Below are positions 36,914 through 45,069 of a DNA stretch of 64,000 nucleotides, piece after piece. How positions within the stretch are numbered: the first letter of the stretch is position 1; every line of letters starts with the position of its first letter. The position numbers and the translations under genes were made by a program. Below the pieces are notes generated by a model. It did no database searches, was not told where the DNA came from, and saw only the letters and a program-made list of their open reading frames with translations. The stretch covers positions 186,001-250,000 of the forward strand of contig CAKRLE010000002.1 of NCBI GenBank assembly GCA_934359185.1, in the 5' to 3' direction. The DNA is from an uncultured Lachnospira sp. GTDB taxonomy: Bacteria; Bacillota; Clostridia; Lachnospirales; Lachnospiraceae.

Positions 36914-37582
36914 ATGGAGAATGTAGAGATTAAGGATTTATTTAATCTGGATGAGACTATTGCTAAGGATTTGTTTGATGGTGTGGCTTATCCGTGGGAG
37001 GTGCTTCCTAAGATTGGTGAGTTTATTGTTAAGCTCGGTGAGACACTTCCTTTGGATGAATATGATAAGCGTGGGGATAATGTCTGGATTGCCAAGGATG
37101 CTAAGGTATTTGAAAGTGCTTACATTAATGGACCCTGTATCATAGGAAAAGGCGCTGAGGTAAGACACTGTGCATTTATAAGAGGAAATGCCATAGTTGG
37201 CGAAGGTGCAGTTGTAGGTAATTCTACGGAACTTAAAAATGTTATCCTTTTTAATAAGGTCCAGGTTCCACATTACAATTATGTCGGGGATTCTATATTA
37301 GGGTTTAAGGCACATATGGGAGCTGGCTCAATAACATCTAATGTTAAGTCAGATAAAAAGCTTGTTGTTATCAAAGATGGCAAAGATACTATTGAGACAG
37401 GACTTAAAAAGGTCGGAGCTTTTCTTGGTGATAATGTTGAAGTTGGATGCGGAAGCGTCCTTAACCCGGGAACGGTTATAGGACGAGAGAGTAACATATA
37501 TCCATTGTCAAGTGTACGTGGTGTAGTTGCAGCTGGCAGTATATATAAGAATAAGGGTGAAGTGGTTCTAAAAAATGTGTAA
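36914..37582 (+). CDS. Left-handed beta-helix acyltransferase-like protein (GlmU C-terminal-like)
   Basis: The 222-residue protein has a helical N-terminal 60 residues and then hexapeptide repeats (VWIAKDAKVFESAYINGPCIIGKGAEV, IVGEGAVVGN and similar) forming a left-handed beta helix. PHYNYVGDSILG and GAGSITSNVKSD resemble the acetyltransferase half of GlmU, including the HYNYVGD motif of the active site. No uridylyltransferase domain is present. With glmS 75 bases upstream, a role in UDP-GlcNAc formation or another acyl-sugar is likely but inferred. GGGAGAAATAGG precedes the ATG. Confidence 0.8.
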   Translation: MENVEIKDLFNLDETIAKDLFDGVAYPWEVLPKIGEFIVKLGETLPLDEYDKRGDNVWIAKDAKVFESAYINGPCIIGKGAEVRHCAFIRGNAIVGEGAVVGNSTELKNVILFNKVQVPHYNYVGDSILGFKAHMGAGSITSNVKSDKKLVVIKDGKDTIETGLKKVGAFLGDNVEVGCGSVLNPGTVIGRESNIYPLSSVRGVVAAGSIYKNKGEVVLKNV

Positions 37583-37590
37583 AGGTTGTT

Positions 37591-37633
37591 GACTTGCAGG
37601 GAAGTTTGTGAGAAAATTACCAAAGTGCAAGTC
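37591..37633 (+). other. Inverted repeat in the leader of the scaffold gene
   Basis: GACTTGCA (37591-37598) and TGCAAGTC (37626-37633) form a perfect 8-base inverted repeat with a 27-base loop, followed by a second small TGCC/GGCA hairpin. It lies in the 116-base gap before the iron-sulfur scaffold gene. It may be a weak terminator or a leader structure. Confidence 0.35.
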
Positions 37634-37698
37634 TGCCTATATATCTGTGTGGGCAGCAGCTACTTTAAGAACCTCTACAATACGAAAGGAGTACAGAG

Positions 37699-38403
37699 AT
37701 GATTTATACACGAGAAGTAGAAAACATGTGCCCAGTGGCACAGGGCGTTCATCATGGCGCAGCTCCAGTTCCTACAGAAGGAAAATGGGTACAGAATAAG
37801 GAAGTAAAGGATATTTCTGGATTTACACACGGTGTTGGCTGGTGTGCACCACAGCAGGGAGCCTGTAAGTTAACACTTAATGTTAAGGAAGGTATTATTC
37901 AGGAAGCATTAGTAGAGACAATTGGTTGTTCAGGTATGACACACTCAGCAGCTATGGCAGCAGAGATTTTACCTGGATTAACTGTTATGGAAGCATTAAA
38001 TACAGACTTAGTATGTGATGCTATTAATACAGCAATGAGAGAACTCTTCTTACAGATTGTATACGGCAGAACACAGAGCGCATTCTCAGAAGGCGGTCTT
38101 GCAGTTGGTGCTGGTCTTGAAGATTTAGGTAAGGGACTTCGTTCTCAGGTTGGTACTATGTATGGTACTCTTGCAAAGGGACCTCGTTATCTTGAGATGG
38201 CAGAGGGTTATGTTACAGGTATCGCTCTTGATAAGGATGACCAGATTATCGGATATAAGTTCGTTAACCTTGGTAAGATGACAGACTTCATCAAGAAGGG
38301 TGATGATCCAACAACAGCTTATGAGAAGGCTGCTGGACAGTATGGTAGAGTTGCTGATGCTGTTAAGATTATTGATCCAAGAACAGATGAAGAAGTTAAG
38401 TAA
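37699..38403 (+). CDS. Iron-sulfur cluster assembly scaffold protein (IscU/NifU-like)
   Basis: The 234-residue protein carries a NifU/IscU-like core: GVGWCAPQQGACKLTLNVK and VETIGCSGMTHSAAMAAEIL hold the conserved Cys residues, and the C-terminal half (EGYVTGIALDKDDQIIGYKF) is an extension shared with anaerobe-specific members. NCBI-type annotation calls this family iron-sulfur cluster assembly scaffold protein. No IscS-like desulfurase lies next to it. It forms a fixed pair with the GGGtGRT gene 14 bases downstream. Codon bias is extreme, so it is probably abundant. GAAAGGAG precedes the ATG. Confidence 0.85.
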   Translation: MIYTREVENMCPVAQGVHHGAAPVPTEGKWVQNKEVKDISGFTHGVGWCAPQQGACKLTLNVKEGIIQEALVETIGCSGMTHSAAMAAEILPGLTVMEALNTDLVCDAINTAMRELFLQIVYGRTQSAFSEGGLAVGAGLEDLGKGLRSQVGTMYGTLAKGPRYLEMAEGYVTGIALDKDDQIIGYKFVNLGKMTDFIKKGDDPTTAYEKAAGQYGRVADAVKIIDPRTDEEVK

Positions 38404-38417
38404 GGAGGAGATACGAG

Positions 38418-39428
38418 ATGGCATTATTTGAATCATATGAAAGAAGAATTAATCAGATCAACGCTGTATTAAACAGCTACGGCATCTCTTCAATCGAGGA
38501 AGCAGAGAAGATTACTAAGGATGCTGGATTAGACGTATATAACATGGTTAAAGGCATTCAGCCTATCTGTTTTGAGAACGCATGCTGGGCTTATACAGTA
38601 GGTGCAGCTATCGCAATCAAGAAGGGTGCTAGAAAGGCTTCAGAAGCTGCTGCAGCTATTGGTGAAGGCTTACAGTCATTCTGTATTCCAGGTTCAGTTG
38701 CTGACCAGAGAAAGGTTGGTTTAGGACATGGTAACTTAGGTAAGATGCTTCTTGAGGAAGAGACAGAGTGTTTCGCATTCTTAGCTGGTCACGAGTCATT
38801 CGCTGCTGCTGAGGGTGCTATTGGTATTGCTGAGAAGGCTAACAAGGTTAGACAGAAGCCTCTTAGAGTTATTCTTAACGGTCTTGGTAAGGATGCTGCT
38901 AAGGTTATCTCAAGAATTAACGGATTTACATTTGTTGAGACAGAGATGGATTATTCAACAGGTAAGGTTAAGGAAATCGAGAGAATCGCATATTCAGACG
39001 GACTTCGTTCTAAGGTTAACTGCTACGGCGCTAATGATGTAACAGAAGGTGTTGCAATCATGTGGAAGGAGAATGTTGATATCTCTATCACAGGTAACTC
39101 AACAAACCCTACAAGATTCCAGCATCCAGTTGCAGGTACATACAAGAAGGAAAGACTTGAAGCTGGTAAGAAGTACTTCTCAGTAGCTTCAGGTGGTGGT
39201 ACAGGACGTACACTTCACCCAGATAACATGGCAGCAGGTCCAGCTTCTTATGGTATGACAGATACTATGGGACGTATGCACTCAGATGCTCAGTTCGCTG
39301 GTTCTTCATCAGTTCCTGCTCACGTAGAAATGATGGGTCTTATCGGCATGGGCAATAACCCTATGGTTGGTGCTACAGTTGCTGTTGCTGTTTCTGTTGA
39401 GGAAGCTGCTAAGGCTGGTAAGTTCTAA
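38418..39428 (+). CDS. GGGtGRT protein
   Basis: The 336-residue protein belongs to the GGGtGRT family, named for the motif here read as SVASGGGTGRTLHPDN near residue 257. It occurs next to the scaffold gene in many anaerobes. Its function is unknown. The GLGHGNLGKMLLEEETECFAFLAGHESF region and ITGNSTNPTRFQHPVAGTYK are also strongly conserved in appearance. It is soluble and has very biased codons, so it is probably highly expressed. AAGGAGGAG lies upstream. Pairing with the scaffold suggests a cluster- or redox-linked role, by inference. Confidence 0.87.
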   Translation: MALFESYERRINQINAVLNSYGISSIEEAEKITKDAGLDVYNMVKGIQPICFENACWAYTVGAAIAIKKGARKASEAAAAIGEGLQSFCIPGSVADQRKVGLGHGNLGKMLLEEETECFAFLAGHESFAAAEGAIGIAEKANKVRQKPLRVILNGLGKDAAKVISRINGFTFVETEMDYSTGKVKEIERIAYSDGLRSKVNCYGANDVTEGVAIMWKENVDISITGNSTNPTRFQHPVAGTYKKERLEAGKKYFSVASGGGTGRTLHPDNMAAGPASYGMTDTMGRMHSDAQFAGSSSVPAHVEMMGLIGMGNNPMVGATVAVAVSVEEAAKAGKF

Positions 39429-39508
39429 TAAATACAAGGCTTTGCAGGATTACTGCTAAATCGTTCGATTTGGTGGTGACAAGTATAAAAGTATTAAAAA
39501 ATAAAAAA

Positions 39509-39580
39509 CGACCACAATAGGATTTTATGTGGTCGCAAAAAGAGGAGCTTCCAATGCGTGAAGCTCCTCTTTATTTTGTA
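39509..39580 (+). terminator. Tandem terminators after the GGGtGRT gene
   Basis: CGACCACA pairs with TGTGGTCG (39509-39535). Four bases later AAGAGGAGCTTC pairs with GAAGCTCCTCTT (39540-39571), which runs into TATTTTG. Two consecutive stems fit the very strong expression expected for this pair. Confidence 0.88.
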
Positions 39581-39623
39581 TTGATAGTATACAAACGATT
39601 ATGTCAGAAAAAATATGTAATAC

Positions 39624-39738
39624 TTGAAATGATTTAATGCATATGATATACTGTCATTAATTAAGGAATGAGCTGTGTATTATATGTCATATATGCACAA
39701 AATAACCCCATACAAGTTGCCGCTTGTATGGGGCTTCT
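39624..39738 (+). ncRNA. Antisense antitoxin RNA of type I TA locus 1 (par/fst-like)
   Basis: A strong promoter, TTGAAA (39624-39629) and TATACT (39647-39652) at 17-base spacing, would start an RNA near 39659 that ends at the hairpin CCCCATACAAG/CTTGTATGGGG (39706-39733). It runs convergent to the toxin gene on the other strand and shares this terminator. It contains TCATATATGCACA (39687-39699), which nearly repeats TCATATATGTACA over the toxin start (39858-39870). It can therefore pair with the toxin start region, exactly as in par of pAD1. Confidence 0.72.
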
Positions 39739-39765
39739 CAATTTGAACGGTTGAGCTTCCGCAGG

Positions 39766-39861
39766 CTAATTGTCATGTTTATTTCTATCTAACCATTTGC
39801 AGATATAATATGTAATTATGCCAGCCAAGATAGAAATTAGGAATGAGCCTAATATATTCAT
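39766..39861 (-). CDS. Fst-like type I toxin peptide, locus 1
   Basis: This gene encodes a 31-residue membrane peptide: a short start, a hydrophobic helix (SFLISILAGIITYYICKW) and a polar tail beginning LDRNK. It looks like Fst/TxpA-type toxins, which damage the membrane when unchecked. GAGAGGAGG precedes the ATG by about nine bases. A - strand promoter, TTGCTT (39938-39933) and TATAGT (39915-39910) with 17-base spacing, lies upstream. The core SILAxIxxYYICKWLDR is shared with the second locus at 44860. It is too short for routine gene calling. Toxicity is inferred from family and layout. Confidence 0.78.
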   Translation of the reverse strand: MNILGSFLISILAGIITYYICKWLDRNKHDN

Positions 39862-39977
39862 ATATGTACACCTCCTCTCTGTTGCCAGATTGAGTATGAC
39901 AATATACATACTATACCATAAGAATATATACAAAGCAATAAGAAAGATTGTGGGAGTTTTAACTTCATTTTAAGTAC

Positions 39978-40024
39978 CCTCCTTATAATGACATCATCAG
40001 ATAAGAGATGCCATTATAAGGAGG
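39978..40024 (+). promoter_or_regulatory. Perfect hairpin sequestering the ribosome site of the SUMF-esterase gene
   Basis: CCTCCTTATAATG (39978-39990) is the exact complement of CATTATAAGGAGG (40012-40024), with a 21-base loop. The right arm contains the Shine-Dalgarno AAGGAGG, nine bases before the ATG at 40033, so the stem would block translation unless opened. Confidence 0.7.
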
Positions 40025-40032
40025 TTTTTCAT

Positions 40033-42198
40033 ATGAAATTAAAAAATATAATTATCAGTGCTGTGAGTTTATCTTTGATAGCAGCGACATCATTATCGTC
40101 AGTTGTGGCGGCAGAGAGAAAAAGACCAGACAAGTCGAATACATATAAGGTTAATAGCAGTGCAACAGTAACTAATAAAGGTTCTGATGACAGCAGCATG
40201 AATATGTATAAGAACAGTGATTTTATAGAAAAAGAGCAGCCAGAACTCAATGATGAGACTAAGCAGTTAATATCAGCGTATCAGAAGAATCCTACATTAG
40301 AAAATTATGTTGCACTTAGAGAGATGGTAATTGTCAATTACAATGCCGTGTTAGATAAAAAAGAGGCAAAGCTTGCAGAGTTGAAGCAGGAGACAGAAGG
40401 GAAGCCGGGCGGCGAAGACAAAGTTGCCGAGATGAATAAGATTGTCCAGGAGATGTATGTAAATTATTGGAGCCGTATTAACAGCAGTATGCTTAGATTT
40501 ACAGATACGCGTCTTTTAAAATGGAAGATAGCAGATGCACCTAAGTATGAATATATTCCAGTTATGGGTGCAGGAGAGACAATATATGTTAAACGTACTC
40601 AGGTGACTAATGATGAATATGCACAGTATATAGCTGCAACAGGTGCAGCTGCACCGGCTAACTGGGTTGATGGAAGTTATCCTGCGGGTGAAGATGATTA
40701 TCCAGTTAATTATGTATCTTATGATGATGCAGAAGCATATTGTGAGTGGCTTACACAGAAAGATGGAAACAATATATACAGGCTGCCGACAGAGAGCGAG
40801 TGGGAGCTTGCAGCAGGACATATGCCAAAGGATGCTGATTTTAACTGTGGTGTCAATGATGGCAGAACATCAGTAAACCAGTATGAGAAGAATACAAGAG
40901 GAGCACATGGAGCCATAGATTTCTGGGGAAATGTCTGGGAGTGGACATCAACTGATAAATCAGGCACAGGTTATATGGAGGTTAAAGGAGGTTCATGGAA
41001 ATCTGATAGGACGGATTGCAGGACAGAATATCGTAAAGAAACAAGATACGAAACTGATAAAAATGATGATGTTGGATTCAGGGTTATACAGGTGCTTGGT
41101 GGTGAAGAACCAGAGGAAAAGGTTGAACTTGCTACATTGGAAGCTCCTACAGTAAGTGCATATTCAGCAGATGACAGTGTCACACTTTCATGGGAAGCTA
41201 TCGCAGGAGTTGTTGAGTATCAGGTATTTGGATATTCATATGATACAGGATTATTCACAATGCTTGATAGAACAGATGCAACAAGCGTAACATATAGTGG
41301 TCTTACTGTTGGCGACACATATGGTTATGTGGTTCAGCCAGTGTCATATACAGCGATATCAGATAATGTGTATCCAGAAGATGTTATAAGGGTTGTCTGC
41401 GGCAAGACAACCCTTGCTGTGTCTGAATTGGAAAATACAGATAAATATGAGTATGAAGTTCAGACTATTACATATTATTCAGATTTTCTTAATAAAGACA
41501 GAATGGCAAATGTATATCTGCCTTTTGACTATGATGAGAATAAGCGATACAATGTTATATATCTCCTTCATGGCATGGGCGGAGATTATAATTCATACAG
41601 CAACATGGGAATGATTGAACTGGCACAGGATGTAAGAATTGATAATAATTTAGATTCTGTTATTATGGTTAGTATGAATGTGTTCTGTGACCAGGATGGT
41701 AAAGAAGAGTCCGATTATAGTTTTGCTTCAATAGCACAGAGATATGATAACTGTGTATATGATATCATAGATAGTCTTATGCCATACATTAACAGTCATT
41801 ATCCAACATATACAGGAAGAGAACATACAGCAATATGCGGCTATTCATTTGGCGCAAGAGAAGCTATGTATCTTACATATTCACATCCTGAATGTTTTGG
41901 ATACGTAGGTGCATTTTCGCCAGTCAGTGGTGTTGTTGACACAGGAAGCAATAATTTTACCAAGGATGGTAAGGCATTGATGTCAACATTAGAACTTGGA
42001 ACAGATTATAAGCAGCCAGAGGTGATTGTTATGGTTGTGGGAACAGAGGATACACACTGCCTTAAATCAGCAGGAGAATATGATGAATATATGACAGAAA
42101 GAGGAATTGAACATATATTTTATACAATGAATGGAGGTCATGATGAAAATGTATGGAAGGACGGATTTGCAACATTTGTAGAACAGATTTTCAGATAA
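40033..42198 (+). CDS. Secreted SUMF (FGE-sulfatase)-Fn3-esterase fusion protein
   Basis: The 721-residue protein starts at 40033 behind AAGGAGG. A signal peptide (to about VVAA at residue 28) is followed by a linker. Then comes a formylglycine-generating-enzyme-like domain (about 165-352: VKRTQVTNDEYAQYI, YRLPTESEWELAAG, DFWGNVWEWTS, VKGGSWKSD, DDVGFRVIQ), a fibronectin type III domain (about 370-455), and an esterase-D/feruloyl-esterase-like hydrolase (about 465-721: YLLHGMGGDYNSY, nucleophile in CGYSFGAREAM, acid near GTED, His in GGHDENVW). The SUMF part probably binds or orients substrate rather than modifying sulfatases. The esterase may act on plant cell-wall esters. Substrate is unknown. 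Confidence 0.85.
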   Translation: MKLKNIIISAVSLSLIAATSLSSVVAAERKRPDKSNTYKVNSSATVTNKGSDDSSMNMYKNSDFIEKEQPELNDETKQLISAYQKNPTLENYVALREMVIVNYNAVLDKKEAKLAELKQETEGKPGGEDKVAEMNKIVQEMYVNYWSRINSSMLRFTDTRLLKWKIADAPKYEYIPVMGAGETIYVKRTQVTNDEYAQYIAATGAAAPANWVDGSYPAGEDDYPVNYVSYDDAEAYCEWLTQKDGNNIYRLPTESEWELAAGHMPKDADFNCGVNDGRTSVNQYEKNTRGAHGAIDFWGNVWEWTSTDKSGTGYMEVKGGSWKSDRTDCRTEYRKETRYETDKNDDVGFRVIQVLGGEEPEEKVELATLEAPTVSAYSADDSVTLSWEAIAGVVEYQVFGYSYDTGLFTMLDRTDATSVTYSGLTVGDTYGYVVQPVSYTAISDNVYPEDVIRVVCGKTTLAVSELENTDKYEYEVQTITYYSDFLNKDRMANVYLPFDYDENKRYNVIYLLHGMGGDYNSYSNMGMIELAQDVRIDNNLDSVIMVSMNVFCDQDGKEESDYSFASIAQRYDNCVYDIIDSLMPYINSHYPTYTGREHTAICGYSFGAREAMYLTYSHPECFGYVGAFSPVSGVVDTGSNNFTKDGKALMSTLELGTDYKQPEVIVMVVGTEDTHCLKSAGEYDEYMTERGIEHIFYTMNGGHDENVWKDGFATFVEQIFR

Positions 42199-42229
42199 AT
42201 AAAATGTATATTTAAATGGGGATTACAGT

Positions 42230-42901
42230 ATGAGAATTTTATTAGTTGAAGATGATACATCACTATCTAGAGCAGTATCAACAATTCTGCAAAAAAATAA
42301 TTATACAGTAGACTTGGTTGGCAATGGATTAGATTCGGTTGAATATGTTAAAGTCGGTATATATGATGCTGTCATAATGGATATTATGATGCCTAAGATG
42401 GATGGAGTTACAGCTCTTAAACATATAAGAAATGATGGCAATGATGTGCCGGTACTTCTTCTCACGGCAAAGACAGAGATAGAAGATAAGGTGACAGGAC
42501 TTGATATGGGGGCTAATGACTATCTTACCAAACCATTTGATTCAAGAGAGCTTCTTGCAAGACTGAGAGTGATTACGAGAGGAACTAAGCAGAAGGATTA
42601 TGAGCTTAAACTGGGCAATATGACTTTGAATACTAATACATGTGAATTGTTTACGATGGCAGGAAGTTATACGCTTACTAACAAGGAATATCAGATGTTA
42701 GAAATGTTTATGAAAAATGAAGGAAAGATAATCTCAGCGGAGCAGTTCATGGAGCATATATGGAGCATGGATTCCGATTCAGATATAACAACAGTGTGGA
42801 CGTACATTTCTTATATCAGAAGAAAGCTCGAAGCTTTGCAGGCAGATTATTCAATAGCAACTAAAAGGAACATAGGATATTATCTTACGAAACGCAAATA
42901 A
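42230..42901 (+). CDS. OmpR-family response regulator
   Basis: The 223-residue regulator has a receiver domain (acidic pocket in VEDDTS, phosphoacceptor Asp in VIMDIMMPKMDG, Lys in YLTKPF) and a C-terminal winged helix (ITTVWTYISYIRRKLEAL). It pairs with the kinase 11 bases downstream. The signal and target genes are not shown. Its place between the secreted esterase gene and thiT suggests nutrient-linked control, which is inference. GGGGATT precedes the ATG. Confidence 0.92.
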   Translation: MRILLVEDDTSLSRAVSTILQKNNYTVDLVGNGLDSVEYVKVGIYDAVIMDIMMPKMDGVTALKHIRNDGNDVPVLLLTAKTEIEDKVTGLDMGANDYLTKPFDSRELLARLRVITRGTKQKDYELKLGNMTLNTNTCELFTMAGSYTLTNKEYQMLEMFMKNEGKIISAEQFMEHIWSMDSDSDITTVWTYISYIRRKLEALQADYSIATKRNIGYYLTKRK

Positions 42902-42912
42902 GAGATGAAGAT

Positions 42913-44118
42913 ATGAATAAGAAGAAAAATAATAACATACAAAATGAAATGATTACAAAGTTACGGATACGATTTGTTGCGATAGCATTACTGGTGCTTA
43001 TTGTAATGCAGAGCATAATTGTATCCGTAAGTGTGTTGTATTCTTATAAGCGCATGGTCAGAAGGGCAGATGTGCTTATTGATTCAGTTTACACCAATAT
43101 TACTAATAACAGCGAGGACAATAATGTTGATGCAAGATATTATTATGTTATAGATAGTAATGATAGCAGTATGCCACAGGTTAACAATATCAATGACAGA
43201 ATTGTAAAGCCAAAAGAGGCGGTTAAATCATACCGGACAATATCAGATATTAATAAAAATTCTGGATTTTATAATGGGTACAGATATAGAATTATTAAAG
43301 AAGATAGCCGTAATATAGGGATATTCATACAGCGTATCGGAATGATTGATGAGGTGAAAAAGAATGCATATACGCTGGGAACAATATCCGTTGTAGGAAT
43401 AGGCGTTATATTTATTTTTCTTATAGCTATATCAAAATATATGGTTATGCCTATTGCAAATGCATATAAGAAGCAGAAAGAATTTATTACATCGGCAAGC
43501 CATGAATTAAAAACACCTATAACTGTTATACTTGCTGATGCAGACATTATAGAGATGGATGGCGGAGATAATGAGTGGCTTAAAGATATCAGAACACAGG
43601 CTGTTAAGTTAAGAAATATGACTAATAGTCTGGTGACACTGGCAAGAATGGATGAGCGTGGCAGCGAGATATCGAAAATTGAGTTTCCAATTTCGGATAT
43701 TGCCAATGAGGTAGTTCATGAGTATGCCGCACTAGAAGTGGACAGTGATAAAACATTTACATACGATATAACACAGAATCTCAGCATGACAGGAAATGTG
43801 AATGAAATCAGGCAGTTAATGACGATACTTCTTGATAACGCTTTTAAGTACAGTCCCGATAATGGCAAAATATATTTTTACCTGAACAAATCATCGGGAC
43901 ATATAAGAATGTCTGTAGAAAATGAGGTTGATTACATAGAACCCGGGCTGACAGATAAGATGTTTGAGAGATTTTACCGTGCAGACAGCACATCATCAAA
44001 AGTTACAGGACACGGATTAGGACTTGCTATTGCTAAGAATATAGTAGATAATAGTAGAGGAAAAATTGATGCCAGGGTTATTGATGAACACAGCATCGAA
44101 ATAAATGTTGTTTTGTAA
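42913..44118 (+). CDS. Sensor histidine kinase
   Basis: The 401-residue kinase has two membrane helices (about 20-42 and 155-175) flanking a 110-residue extracellular sensor that has no recognised fold. The HisKA His is in SASHELKTPITV, the N box in LLDNAFKYSPDNG and the G box in GHGLGLAIAKNIV. There is no HAMP domain between the second helix and HisKA. It forms a two-gene system with the regulator upstream. thiT begins 11 bases after its stop, so the transporter is likely part of the same transcript. Confidence 0.92.
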   Translation: MNKKKNNNIQNEMITKLRIRFVAIALLVLIVMQSIIVSVSVLYSYKRMVRRADVLIDSVYTNITNNSEDNNVDARYYYVIDSNDSSMPQVNNINDRIVKPKEAVKSYRTISDINKNSGFYNGYRYRIIKEDSRNIGIFIQRIGMIDEVKKNAYTLGTISVVGIGVIFIFLIAISKYMVMPIANAYKKQKEFITSASHELKTPITVILADADIIEMDGGDNEWLKDIRTQAVKLRNMTNSLVTLARMDERGSEISKIEFPISDIANEVVHEYAALEVDSDKTFTYDITQNLSMTGNVNEIRQLMTILLDNAFKYSPDNGKIYFYLNKSSGHIRMSVENEVDYIEPGLTDKMFERFYRADSTSSKVTGHGLGLAIAKNIVDNSRGKIDARVIDEHSIEINVVL

Positions 44119-44129
44119 GGAGAATGGAC

Positions 44130-44669
44130 ATGAAAATACATGTAAAACAGATTGCATTTGCAGCTATGGCTATGGCGTTAGCTGTTGTTACTTCGATGAT
44201 TAAGATATTTTCACTACCTATGGGCGGCTCAGTCACATTGCTTAGTATGTTATTCATCGTGCTTATCGGATACTGGTTCGGACTTAAAGTAGGACTTGTG
44301 TCAGCGGTGGCATACGGAGTGCTGCAGCTTATAATCAATCCATACATACTGAGTATTCCACAGGTAATACTGGATTATATATTAGCATTTGGAGCGTTAG
44401 GTTTATCCGGGATATTTTCTAATTCCAAAAATGGACTGATTAAAGGATATATAGTGGCAGTACTTGGCAGATTGTTCTTTGCATTCCTTTCGGGAGTTGT
44501 ATTCTTTGCAGTGTATACACCGGAATTTTTTAACAGCTCAATTCTTTATTCACTTGCATATAATGGTTCATATATAGGAGCAGAGGCAGTTATAACAATT
44601 ATTATAATCATGCTTCCACCAGTGAATAAGGCACTTGTGTATCTTAAGAATAATGTGGTGAATTCATAA
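44130..44669 (+). CDS. thiT: Thiamine ECF transporter S component (ThiT/YuaJ-like)
   Basis: ThiT binds thiamine and docks with the ECF module for import. I use the ATG at 44130 (179 residues), well placed behind AAGGAG. An in-frame ATG lies two codons earlier. Six helices are predicted. The ThiT features are LPMGGSVTLLSMLFIVLIGYW-like N-terminal helices, the QVILDYILAFGALGLSG motif and a conserved aromatic-rich end. Most thiT genes carry a TPP riboswitch. None fits here, as the histidine kinase gene ends only 11 bases upstream. Confidence 0.88.
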   Translation: MKIHVKQIAFAAMAMALAVVTSMIKIFSLPMGGSVTLLSMLFIVLIGYWFGLKVGLVSAVAYGVLQLIINPYILSIPQVILDYILAFGALGLSGIFSNSKNGLIKGYIVAVLGRLFFAFLSGVVFFAVYTPEFFNSSILYSLAYNGSYIGAEAVITIIIIMLPPVNKALVYLKNNVVNS

Positions 44670-44703
44670 GACAGAGGCATAAATAATTATTTATTGAGTA
44701 TAC

Positions 44704-44812
44704 TTGAAATGTCTAAATACTAGTGCTATAATATATTTAGGCAAAATGATGAAAATGTGTTTTATATGACACGCAAAAGACCTCGATGTTGCAGCATCGG
44801 GGTCTTTCTATT
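44704..44812 (+). ncRNA. Antisense antitoxin RNA of type I TA locus 2 (par/fst-like)
   Basis: TTGAAA (44704-44709) and TATAAT (44727-44732) at 17-base spacing form a near-consensus promoter. The RNA would start near 44739 and end at the hairpin AAAGACCTCGATG/CATCGGGGTCTTT (44777-44806). ATATGACAC (44764-44772) in this RNA repeats ATATGACAC at 44940-44948 over the start of the convergent toxin gene. The layout equals locus 1, including the shared promoter start TACTTGAAATG. Confidence 0.72.
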
Positions 44813-44859
44813 CCATTTTTGTGAAGGTGGCTTAAGCCTTAGGCTGACTGCTGTATATC

Positions 44860-44940
44860 TTATCTATCCAGCCATTTGCAAATATAGTAGGCAACTATAC
44901 TCGCCAAGATAGAAAGTATAAATGATGAAAAATGATTCAA
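44860..44940 (-). CDS. Fst-like type I toxin peptide, locus 2
   Basis: The 26-residue peptide begins at a TTG preceded by AAAAAGGGGG at about nine bases. It is one hydrophobic helix (FSSFILSILASIVAYYICKW) ending in LDR, closely similar to the locus 1 toxin at 39766. A longer in-frame reading upstream has no ribosome site. Its mRNA would converge with the antisense RNA at the hairpin at 44777-44806. I found no clear - strand promoter, since the upstream sequence is almost pure A/T. Toxicity is inferred. Confidence 0.72.
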   Translation of the reverse strand: MNHFSSFILSILASIVAYYICKWLDR

Positions 44941-45069
44941 TATGACACACCCCCTTTTTGCACTAGGGAGTAGTAGCAAAATATATTTTATCATATTAAT
45001 ATTAAACAGTACATATATAATAATGAAAATATAGAAAAAATATTTGTAAAAATTCAAACCAAATATATC

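Noticed and set aside
44119..44129. TPP riboswitch before thiT
   Set aside because: Only 11 bases separate thiT from the upstream kinase gene.
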